Made by a program: the position numbers and the translations under genes
Shown: in pieces, positions 1-5,058 of the stretch
Layout: each line of letters begins with the position of its first letter
Numbering within the stretch: the stretch's first letter is position 1
Assembly: GCA_027005635.1 (NCBI GenBank)
Contig: JALTLI010000092.1
Location: 1-5,058, forward strand
DNA length: 5,058 bases
Reading direction: 5' to 3'
Source of the DNA: Alphaproteobacteria bacterium
GTDB lineage: Bacteria; Pseudomonadota; Alphaproteobacteria; UBA2136; JALTLI01
The notes under the pieces: model-generated
The model's input: the letters and a program-made list of their open reading frames with translations, nothing else
Told to the model about the DNA's origin: nothing
The model's database searches: none

Positions 1-44
1 CATAAACACCGCACACCACTTGTTAAATTGATTTTTAAGAGAGC

Positions 45-80
45 TATTCCACAGAGTTATCCACAGGTTTCGTGGATAAC
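45..80. promoter_or_regulatory. Cluster of DnaA-box-like sites
   Basis: A perfect canonical DnaA box, TTATCCACA, lies at 57-65 on the plus strand. A second box with one mismatch, TTATCCACG, lies on the minus strand at 79-71. A weaker plus-strand copy, TATTCCACA (7 of 9 matching), lies at 45-53, starting 12 bp before the perfect one. The stretch around 51-66 strongly resembles the end of E. coli oriC that carries box R4. DnaA is known to bind such 9-mers to open origins and to control some promoters. Here the cluster sits directly beside about 200 bp of very AT-rich DNA, as expected of an origin with an unwinding element. Whether it is the chromosomal origin, a DnaA-titrating site or a regulatory site cannot be decided from the window. 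The sequence match is clear, the function is inferred. Confidence 0.7.
56..80. repeat. Perfect 9-bp inverted repeat around two DnaA boxes
   Basis: The arms are GTTATCCAC (56-64) and GTGGATAAC (72-80), separated by a 7-base spacer. They place two DnaA boxes in opposite orientation. As RNA it would form a stable stem-loop, but no run of U follows on either strand (AAAATT on plus, TCTGTGG on minus), so it does not look like an intrinsic terminator. A DNA-binding role is the simpler reading. Confidence 0.8.
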
Positions 81-280
81 AAAATTATTCAATAAAACCA
101 GTGTAATAGAAGGTAAAGATAATTTAAAATATTTATAAAATAAGCTAAGTTTAAGTGTTTTATTTACGTCTGTTATATCTATAAAAAATTACAAAACTAA
201 ATATAGTGATTAAATTTAATATTTGTACGGTTGTGCATAGAAATTATTCAGGATAAAATATAGTAATTTAATTAAAGGAA
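81..280. other. Very AT-rich non-coding stretch, possible DNA unwinding element
   Basis: Hand count gives 37 G or C in 200 bases (18.5%), against 31 in the 80 bases before it. It contains many A/T runs, the 10-bp palindrome TTAAATTTAA at 210-219, and a second weak DnaA-like box on the minus strand at 240-232 (CTATGCACA, one mismatch to TTATNCACA). The right end holds the promoter of the lipoprotein gene. An AT-rich block flanking DnaA boxes is the usual arrangement of bacterial origins. However, intergenic DNA in AT-rich genomes is often this poor in GC, so the unwinding-element label is tentative. Confidence 0.35.
231..259 (+). promoter_or_regulatory. Putative promoter of the small lipoprotein gene
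   Basis: A -35-like TTGTGC (231-236) and a -10-like TAAAAT (254-259, 5 of 6 to consensus) are separated by exactly 17 bp. Transcription would start near 266, leaving a leader of about 20 nt before the ATG at 287. The -35 keeps only the TTG core. It overlaps the weak DnaA-like box at 232-240, which would allow DnaA to affect this promoter. AT-rich DNA yields -10 matches by chance, so confidence is moderate. Confidence 0.4.
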
Positions 281-286
281 TAAATC

Positions 287-487
287 ATGAAAATAGTAAA
301 TACTTCAATTTTGTTTGTAGTAGGGGCATTATTAACTGCTTGTAGTGCTGATATAGAAACTATAAATTTGGCAACAGTACCAGATATCCCTAACAATATG
401 CTGCATGAACAAAAATCAATCCAAAAAGAGTTGGAATCTGATAGAAAAGAAATCCTGAAAGATTTGAATACACAAGAAAATTTGTAA
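287..487 (+). CDS. Small putative lipoprotein, function unknown
   Basis: This 66-residue protein has a short lipoprotein signal peptide: Lys2, a hydrophobic segment at about 7-18, and a lipobox Leu16-Thr17-Ala18-Cys19. Signal peptidase II would cut before Cys19, leaving a lipid-anchored mature protein of 48 residues. Residue +2 is Ser, not Asp, which by the E. coli Lol rule would favour the outer membrane. Residues about 38-62 are rich in Glu, Lys, Asp and Gln with spaced Ile/Leu, suggesting one amphipathic, perhaps coiled-coil, helix. The start is supported by a Shine-Dalgarno sequence AAAGGA (274-279), 7 nt from the ATG, and by a promoter-like element upstream. It runs convergent to glmS, with 11 bp between the stops and no clear terminator. 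I recognise no family. It could act as an envelope tether or as an entericidin-like or lysis-type small lipoprotein, but nothing in the sequence picks one. Confidence 0.7.
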   Translation: MKIVNTSILFVVGALLTACSADIETINLATVPDIPNNMLHEQKSIQKELESDRKEILKDLNTQENL

Positions 488-498
488 AATCTTTAAAG

Positions 499-2331
499 TT
501 ATTCAACAGTAACAGATTTAGCTAAATTACGAGGCTGGTCAACGTCTGTTCCTTTAAGTACAGCAACATGATAACTAAGCATTTGTACTGGTAATGTAAA
601 CATAATTGGTTGCAAAATATCACTAACAAGTGGCATTACTATAACTGTTCTATTTTTATTATCAGTAAGCTCTTTTGCTCCTTTTTCATCGGTAATTAAA
701 ATACTTTGTGCTCTTCTTGCTTCTGCTTCCTTCATGTTAGATATAGTTTTTTCAAACATATCATTATATGGAGCCAAAGTAATAACAGGAACACCTTCAT
801 CAATTAAGGCAATAGGACCATGTTTCATTTCTCCTGCGGCAAAACCTTCTGCATGAATATATGAAATTTCTTTTAGTTTTAATGCACCTTCTAGAGCGAT
901 TGTGAATAACGAACCTCTACCAATATATATGGCAGAATTTGCATGCATAATTTTACGAGCCATGTCTTCCATTGCATCAGATAAATCTAGTGCGCTAAGT
1001 AATTTAGCAGGTAGTTCGGTTAAGGTATGAGTTAATTCTTTAACTTCATTATTAGTTAATTCACCTTTTAATTTTGCTATTTCTATTGAAAGCAATGCAA
1101 ATAATGCAAGTTGAGTAGTAAATGCTTTTGTTGATGCTACTGCTATTTCTTGCCCTGCTTTTGTGTGAAGAACAACGTCTGAATCTCTGGCAATTGAGCT
1201 GTTTGGAGAATTTACCACAGATAAAATATGTTGATTTTGAGAACGAGCATAATGCAGAGCCGCTAAGGTATCAGCTGTTTCACCACTTTGTGAAACAAAT
1301 ATACACAAACCGCCGTTAATCATAGGTGCTTTTCTGTAGCGAAATTCACTAGCAACATCAATGGTTACTGGTATTTTTGCGTATTCTTCTATCCAATTTT
1401 TGGTAACCATGGCAGCGTAAAAAGCTGTTCCACATGCAATAAGTGTAATATGGGGAACTTTAGCTAAATTAAATGGCATTTCTGGCATTTTAGGGGCTGT
1501 GTGATTATCATTTAAATAGGCTTGAAGAGTTTCACTAATTACTGCTGGTTGTTCATGCATTTCTTTTAACATAAAGTGCCTATAGCCTGCTTTACCAGCC
1601 ATTGCTCCACTCATATCTAATATTTGAGTTTGCCTAGTTACTGTTTCTCCGTTTGGTTTGTAAATAGTAATATTATCTTTAGTTAGTACTGCAATATCAT
1701 TGTTTTCCAGAAATATAAATTTATTAGTAAATGCTGCAATTGCCATAGGATCGGAGGCAATGTAATTTGTACCATTACCAACCCCAATAACCAATGGAGC
1801 AGCTTTACGAGTTGCAATTAAAGTATCATTTGTATCATCAAATACAATACCAAGTGCGTATGCTCCTTTTAATTCTTTAGTGGCTTTTTGTACTGCTTCT
1901 AGTGGGCTTAACCCGTTGTTTATAAATGATGTAATTAATGCAGGAACAGTTTCGCTATCTGTATCAGAGCTAAAAGTAATACCTTTTTGTTGTAAATTTT
2001 TACGAATATCTAAATAATTTTCAATTATTCCATTATGAACAACTGTACATTTTGTAGATTGATGAGGGTGAGCGTTTTTTTCAATAGGTTCACCATGAGT
2101 TGCCCAACGAGTATGCCCAATAGCAACTTCAGAAGAATTAGAAAAAGGTTTGTTTTTAAGTAAATCTTCTAAACATGAAATTTTACCAGCTGATTTACGA
2201 ACATGGGTAGCACCATCAAAAACAGTAGCAACACCAGATGAATCATATCCTCTGTATTCCATAAGTTTTAACCCAGCAATAACTTGGTTATATGCTTCTT
2301 TGTTACCAATTACCCCAACTATTCCACACAT
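499..2331 (-). CDS. glmS: Glutamine--fructose-6-phosphate aminotransferase (isomerizing)
   Basis: GlmS makes glucosamine-6-phosphate and glutamate from fructose-6-phosphate and glutamine, the first committed step towards UDP-GlcNAc, in the cytoplasm. The 610-residue length matches the family (E. coli 609). The N-terminal class II glutaminase domain (about 1-220) starts MCGIVGV, so Cys2 becomes the N-terminal nucleophile after Met removal. Other motifs are RGYDSSG (27-33), HTRWATHG (72-79) and HNG (99-101). Two SIS sugar-isomerase domains follow, at about 290-425 and 460-600, with ACGTAFYA (299-306), SQSGET (347-352), ASTKAFTTQ (399-407), EGALKLKEISYIHAE (481-495) and GEMKHGPIALI (500-510). 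The C-terminus DQPRNLAKSVTVE is the classic GlmS tail. The start is backed by GGGAG (2344-2340), 8 nt upstream. It lies 27 bp after glmU and is almost certainly cotranscribed with it. No glmS ribozyme is possible in so short a gap. All key residues look intact. Confidence 0.98.
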   Translation of the reverse strand: MCGIVGVIGNKEAYNQVIAGLKLMEYRGYDSSGVATVFDGATHVRKSAGKISCLEDLLKNKPFSNSSEVAIGHTRWATHGEPIEKNAHPHQSTKCTVVHNGIIENYLDIRKNLQQKGITFSSDTDSETVPALITSFINNGLSPLEAVQKATKELKGAYALGIVFDDTNDTLIATRKAAPLVIGVGNGTNYIASDPMAIAAFTNKFIFLENNDIAVLTKDNITIYKPNGETVTRQTQILDMSGAMAGKAGYRHFMLKEMHEQPAVISETLQAYLNDNHTAPKMPEMPFNLAKVPHITLIACGTAFYAAMVTKNWIEEYAKIPVTIDVASEFRYRKAPMINGGLCIFVSQSGETADTLAALHYARSQNQHILSVVNSPNSSIARDSDVVLHTKAGQEIAVASTKAFTTQLALFALLSIEIAKLKGELTNNEVKELTHTLTELPAKLLSALDLSDAMEDMARKIMHANSAIYIGRGSLFTIALEGALKLKEISYIHAEGFAAGEMKHGPIALIDEGVPVITLAPYNDMFEKTISNMKEAEARRAQSILITDEKGAKELTDNKNRTVIVMPLVSDILQPIMFTLPVQMLSYHVAVLKGTDVDQPRNLAKSVTVE

Positions 2332-2339
2332 GGAATGTT

Positions 2340-2344
2340 CTCCC
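2340..2344 (-). promoter_or_regulatory. Shine-Dalgarno site of glmS
   Basis: GGGAG, read on the minus strand in the 27-bp gap after glmU, lies 8 nt before the glmS ATG. It is the strongest ribosome binding site in the window and fixes the start so that Cys2 is the catalytic residue. No promoter is recognisable in the gap, which points to cotranscription with glmU. Confidence 0.75.
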
Positions 2345-2358
2345 TTTTATTGATTAAA

Positions 2359-3117
2359 TTAAGTTAAACTGTTGTACCTATTTGCAAAAATATTTTCTGC
2401 AATGGCTAGTTGTTCTTTTGAATTTATACCAAGTAATGCTTCACCATCATCGGTACTTGCTGTTCCAATAGATAAATTTTGTTTTAAAGCCAGAGTGATT
2501 ATATCAGGTAAATAATATTCCCCTTGAACATTGTTATTATTTACTTGTTTAAGCAGATTAAATAATACTGAGCTTTTTACAATATATAAACCTGTGTTTA
2601 TTTCTGTTATTTTATGTTCTTCAGCAGTTGCGTCTTTGTGTTCAATAATTCCTGTAACTTCGCCAAATTCATTTCTTTTTACTCTACCTAAACCAGTAGG
2701 ATCTGGCATAGTTGCGCTTAAAAATGTTATATCATAATTATTTTCTTGATGAGATTTTAATAAGTTTTTAACCATTTCATTTGTCATTAGTGGACAATCA
2801 CCAGTTAAAATCATTATATCACCGTTAAAACCGTTTAGGCTATCTTGTGTTTGTAAAACAGCATGACCTGTGCCTAATTGTTCTGTTTGTAAAACTAATT
2901 CAAGGTTGGAATTATAATCATTACATGATTTTTTAACCATATCGGCACCATGACCAATAACAGCAATCATTTTTTGTGGAGAAATAGATTTTCCAGTATT
3001 TGCAACATGAAAAAGCATAGGCAGATTACCAACTTTGTGTAAAACTTTTGGTAATTCTGATTTCATTCTTGTACCTTTACCAGCGGCAAGAATAACAACA
3101 GCTACAGGGTTTCCCAT
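2359..3117 (-). CDS. glmU: GlmU-type N-acetylglucosamine-1-phosphate uridylyltransferase, single-domain
   Basis: This protein would transfer UMP from UTP to GlcNAc-1-phosphate, giving UDP-GlcNAc for peptidoglycan and lipopolysaccharide. From the ATG at 3117 it has 252 residues forming one Rossmann-like nucleotidyltransferase domain. Visible motifs are LAAGKGTRM...ELPKVLH (10-27), QTEQLGTGHA (77-86), TGDCPL with the likely metal ligand Asp107 (105-110), GLGRVKR (142-148), GIIEHKDAT (156-164), EINTG (172-176), QGEYYLPDI (198-206) and LLGIN with the second metal-binding Asn232 (228-232). It stops just after this, where bifunctional GlmU (about 450 residues) continues into the left-handed beta-helix acetyltransferase domain. 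That domain is absent, and only 27 bp separate the stop from glmS. An in-frame ATG at 3180 would add 21 residues, but 3117 is preferred: AAAGG lies 7 nt before it, the protein then starts at the conserved fold, and the upstream region looks like a promoter. The gene symbol is given for the domain; substrate specificity is inferred from close motif matches and the glmS neighbour. Confidence 0.9.
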   Translation of the reverse strand: MGNPVAVVILAAGKGTRMKSELPKVLHKVGNLPMLFHVANTGKSISPQKMIAVIGHGADMVKKSCNDYNSNLELVLQTEQLGTGHAVLQTQDSLNGFNGDIMILTGDCPLMTNEMVKNLLKSHQENNYDITFLSATMPDPTGLGRVKRNEFGEVTGIIEHKDATAEEHKITEINTGLYIVKSSVLFNLLKQVNNNNVQGEYYLPDIITLALKQNLSIGTASTDDGEALLGINSKEQLAIAENIFANRYNSLT

Positions 3118-3124
3118 AAAATAA

Positions 3125-3129
3125 CCTTT
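3125..3129 (-). promoter_or_regulatory. Shine-Dalgarno site that decides the glmU start
   Basis: AAAGG on the minus strand ends 7 nt before the ATG at 3117. The alternative upstream ATG at 3180 has no comparable purine-rich site in front of it (the preceding bases read GTATTTATCTTTGC). This supports a 252-residue product over a 273-residue one. Confidence 0.7.
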
Positions 3130-3151
3130 ATAATAATTTTTCTTAATAGAA

Positions 3152-3180
3152 AATATACCTGAAAAAGTACATAAATGCAA
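3152..3180 (-). promoter_or_regulatory. Putative promoter for glmU-glmS
   Basis: On the minus strand, TTGCAT (3180-3175) and TATATT (3157-3152, 5 of 6 to the -10 consensus) are separated by 17 bp. The start of transcription would be near 3145, giving a leader of about 28 nt before the glmU ATG at 3117 with its ribosome binding site inside it. The 91-bp gap before glmU is the widest in the minus-strand block and a natural place for a promoter. Position and spacing fit a sigma-70 site, but the -35 keeps only the TTG core. Confidence 0.45.
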
Positions 3181-3208
3181 AGATAAATACGTGTGTTTAC
3201 CTATTGAT

Positions 3209-3631
3209 TTATTGGCACTTTTCTTCTTTTGTGCATTTTTTAATAGGTTCGTCTCTTACTATTTTTGCAAGGATTGAATCTGTATCTCCAAGCCAAAAAG
3301 CAGAAACTAGAATTTGTCCTATAAATAAAAACCACATAGGAATAATAAAGCTAGCTTTACTAGTTTTATGGTTAAAAATTTTCCTGCCTAAAAATAGCCC
3401 AGGGAAGGCACCAAGTAGTGCCATTATTAAGTAAGTGCTTTCTGGTGTTCTGCGCCAGCGTTTCATGGCAGAGAATTTATCAAAGCCAAATGAGGTAAAT
3501 AATAATGTATTTAATGCCATAATCCACGCATAAGGTAAATCAATCAACGTAGTTATATGGATTAAATAAGCAAAAACACCTGCAATAACAACATGGTATA
3601 CTAAAGATGAAAATTTAGGATTATGTTTCAT
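3209..3631 (-). CDS. DUF1294 family small membrane protein
   Basis: The 140-residue protein matches the DUF1294 family, whose biochemical function is not established. The family hallmarks are clear: GFDKFSAMKRWRRTPES (49-65), then GAFPGLFLGRKIFNHKT (74-90) and SKASF (91-95). Hydrophobic segments at about 10-27, 33-49, 66-82 and 95-114 suggest up to four inner-membrane helices, with the basic RWRR patch and the FNHKTSK stretch in loops. The tail (125-140) is charged and has Cys133 and Cys139. Some DUF1294 proteins carry an N-terminal cold-shock domain; this one does not, and has a hydrophobic segment there instead. It lies 24 bp after the transketolase stop and 91 bp before glmU. No clear Shine-Dalgarno precedes the ATG. 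A consensus -10 box ends six bases before it, so it may be translated from a leaderless message or from read-through transcription. Nearby sugar genes do not by themselves imply a sugar-related role. Confidence 0.88.
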   Translation of the reverse strand: MKHNPKFSSLVYHVVIAGVFAYLIHITTLIDLPYAWIMALNTLLFTSFGFDKFSAMKRWRRTPESTYLIMALLGAFPGLFLGRKIFNHKTSKASFIIPMWFLFIGQILVSAFWLGDTDSILAKIVRDEPIKKCTKEEKCQ

Positions 3632-3637
3632 GTTTTT

Positions 3638-3666
3638 ATTATAACAAACCTATTATTATTTTTCCA
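3638..3666 (-). promoter_or_regulatory. Putative promoter giving a leaderless DUF1294 message
   Basis: On the minus strand a perfect -10 hexamer TATAAT (3643-3638) is preceded, 17 bp upstream, by TGGAAA (3666-3661, 4 of 6 to TTGACA), which overlaps the last codons of the transketolase gene. With the usual 6-7 bp from the -10 to the start, transcription would begin at or next to the A of the ATG at 3631. This matches the lack of a ribosome binding site. Chance TATAAT matches are common in such AT-rich DNA. Confidence 0.45.
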
Positions 3667-5058
3667 GTTGTTTAAGCATAGCAGTAACAGCATTTTGGGC
3701 AGTAATCCCAAAATATTCATATAAATCAAGGGCAGGAGCACTTGCACCAAAACCGTTCATACCAATAAATTTACCTGTTAAACCTATGTATTTGTGCCAG
3801 CTCATTTCTCCGCCAGCTTCTATTGCTATACGGGCAGTAATTTTATTTGGTAATATTTGTTGTTTATATTCTTCAGTTTGTGCATTAAATAATTCTTGGC
3901 ATGGCATACTAACCACCCGAGTAGCCACACCTTGTTTTTTTAGTTGTTTTTGTGCTTGTATGGCAAGTTGAATTTCTGATCCTGTGGCAATAAATATACC
4001 TTCAAAATTTGGCATGTCATTAAGTATATAACCACCCATAGCTGATAAATTTTCCTTAATATGAGTTTTTCTAACTGTTGGCATGTTTTGTCTGCTTAGG
4101 GCAAAAGCGCTTGGGGTTGTAGTACTTTTTAAAGCAATTTGCCAACATTCTGCTGTTTCAATTTGATCAGCAGGGCGGAAGGTATATAGGTTAGGTATAG
4201 CCCGTAAACTTGCTAAATGTTCAACTGGTTGATGAGTAGGGCCATCTTCTCCTAAGCCAATAGAATCATGAGTTAAAATATAAATAACTTGTTTATTCAT
4301 TAAGGCGCTTAAACGTATGCTTGTACGCATATAATCACTAAAAACTAAAAATGTTCCACTGGTTGGTATAAGCCCGCCATATAATGAAATACCGTTCATT
4401 ATTGCACCCATTGCATGTTCACGAACCCCGTAATGAATGTAATTACCAGCATAGTTTTTAGCATCAAGAGGTTTCATACTACTAGCCAAAGTATTATTAG
4501 ATCCTGTTAAATCTGCACTTCCAGAAATAAGTTCTGCTAACTCAGGGAAAATAACATCAAAACAATTACCACTTGTTTTGCGGGTAGATTCACCTAGTTT
4601 TTCTTTGCTAGCTTTTTTCTTTAATTCATCTAGCGCATTAACTGCGTTTGTTGTGTTGGCAATATTTAACTGTTGTTGTTCATCTCTTGATAATTTAGCA
4701 AAAGCTTGTTGCCAGTTTTTATATTTTTCTTCAGATTTTACTGCTGAATTTTGCCAAGCACTATAAATTTCTTGAGGAATATCAAAAGGCGGATAATCCC
4801 AGCCTAATTTTTCACGGGTTGCATCTGCACCTTCTTCACCAAGTGGAGAACCATGAGAAGCCGAACTATCAATTTTTGGGCTACCATAACCAATATGAGT
4901 TTTAAATGAAATAAACACAGGAGCATCACTATTTTGTGCCTTAGATAAAGCTTTATGAATTGAATTATGATTGTGTCCATCTGCATGTAAAACATTAAAA
5001 CCATAAGCTTTAAAACGTGCTTCAATATTAGTTGGGCTAACATTTGTTACTTTGCCAT
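3656..5058 (-). CDS. tkt: Transketolase, C-terminal 467 residues (5' end beyond window)
   Basis: Transketolase is thiamine-diphosphate dependent and moves two-carbon units between sugar phosphates in the pentose phosphate pathway. The reading frame is open to the right edge. It begins in mid-codon (last two bases of a probable Asp codon) with GKVTNVSPTNIEARFKAYGF, and about 200 residues of the usual roughly 660 are missing, including the thiamine-diphosphate GDG...N motif. Counting from that Gly as 1, visible motifs are KTHIGYGSP (52-60), HGSPLG (68-73), LGWDYPPFDIP (84-94), SADLTGSN (180-187), GVREHAMGAI with the catalytic Glu at 213 (210-219), TSGTFLVFSDYMR (232-244) and HDSIGLGEDGPTHQPVEHL (263-281). 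The C-terminal domain runs from about 350 to LKQLEK. A GTG at 4918 is internal (Val in PVFISFKTHIG) and not a start. Key residues are intact. It appears to be the first visible gene of the minus-strand block, 24 bp before the DUF1294 gene. The symbol could be tktA in other naming schemes. Confidence 0.96.
   Translation of the reverse strand, partial: GKVTNVSPTNIEARFKAYGFNVLHADGHNHNSIHKALSKAQNSDAPVFISFKTHIGYGSPKIDSSASHGSPLGEEGADATREKLGWDYPPFDIPQEIYSAWQNSAVKSEEKYKNWQQAFAKLSRDEQQQLNIANTTNAVNALDELKKKASKEKLGESTRKTSGNCFDVIFPELAELISGSADLTGSNNTLASSMKPLDAKNYAGNYIHYGVREHAMGAIMNGISLYGGLIPTSGTFLVFSDYMRTSIRLSALMNKQVIYILTHDSIGLGEDGPTHQPVEHLASLRAIPNLYTFRPADQIETAECWQIALKSTTTPSAFALSRQNMPTVRKTHIKENLSAMGGYILNDMPNFEGIFIATGSEIQLAIQAQKQLKKQGVATRVVSMPCQELFNAQTEEYKQQILPNKITARIAIEAGGEMSWHKYIGLTGKFIGMNGFGASAPALDLYEYFGITAQNAVTAMLKQLEK

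Noticed and set aside
23..38. CtrA-like site, two TTAA half-sites close to the DnaA boxes
   Set aside because: The half-sites at 23-26 and 35-38 are 8 bases apart, not the 7 of the known TTAA-N7-TTAA motif, and TTAA is common in AT-rich DNA.
56..80. Stem-loop as an intrinsic terminator
   Set aside because: The stem is perfect, but neither strand has a U tract after it and no gene ends just upstream of it in the window. DnaA-box content explains the repeat better.
82..264. Short direct repeats AAATTATTCA (82-91, 241-250) and AAATATAGT (199-207, 256-264)
   Set aside because: They are only 9-10 bases of A/T-dominated sequence in an 18% GC region and are expected by chance. No regular spacing makes them iterons.
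488..498. Bidirectional terminator between the lipoprotein gene and glmS
   Set aside because: The 11-bp gap holds only the 8-bp palindrome CTTTAAAG with no loop and no GC stem, so no terminator can be supported.
3181..3202. Terminator after the DUF1294 gene
   Set aside because: GGTAAA and TTTATC on the minus strand could form a weak 6-bp, mostly A-U stem including a G-U pair, with only a short broken T run after it. This is too weak to call.
4804..5043. Overlapping 79-residue minus-strand reading frame at the right edge
   Set aside because: It is a shadow frame of transketolase. The transketolase frame continues through this stretch with conserved residues, so this is neither a separate gene nor a frameshift.

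Overview
This is a 5.06 kb window of compact, AT-rich bacterial chromosome. It holds four housekeeping-type genes on the minus strand, facing left, and one small lipoprotein gene on the plus strand. The gene content (GlmS, a GlmU-type uridylyltransferase, a DUF1294 membrane protein and transketolase) fits a Gram-negative bacterium. I lean towards a low-GC member of the Alphaproteobacteria because glmU and glmS sit side by side, but this is an inference and no single residue proves it. I see no mobile element, tRNA, rRNA, CRISPR array or phage gene.

Layout from left to right. Positions 1-286 carry no convincing gene. They begin with a cluster of DnaA-box-like sequences (45-80), including a perfect 9-bp inverted repeat built on the canonical box TTATCCACA. 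About 200 bp of very AT-rich DNA follows (18.5% GC by hand count over 81-280), with one more imperfect DnaA-like box and a plausible promoter. This is the most unusual part of the window and could be part of a replication origin or a DnaA-responsive control region. A 66-residue putative lipoprotein gene (287-487, plus) follows, ending 11 bp from the convergently transcribed glmS.

The minus-strand block reads, in transcription order: transketolase (its 5' part lies beyond the right edge), a small DUF1294 membrane protein, a GlmU-like protein with only the uridylyltransferase domain, and full-length GlmS. Gaps between genes are 24, 91 and 27 bp, so the block may be read as one unit, with likely internal promoters before the DUF1294 gene and before glmU.

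Functionally, transketolase links fructose-6-phosphate and glyceraldehyde-3-phosphate to the pentose phosphate pool. GlmS draws fructose-6-phosphate into glucosamine-6-phosphate, and the GlmU-like enzyme would make the final UDP-GlcNAc for peptidoglycan and lipopolysaccharide. The GlmU protein lacks the C-terminal acetyltransferase domain of the usual bifunctional enzyme, so the acetylation step must be encoded elsewhere or be missing. Apart from that and the DnaA-box region, the window looks ordinary, and I found no evidence of a wholly new system.
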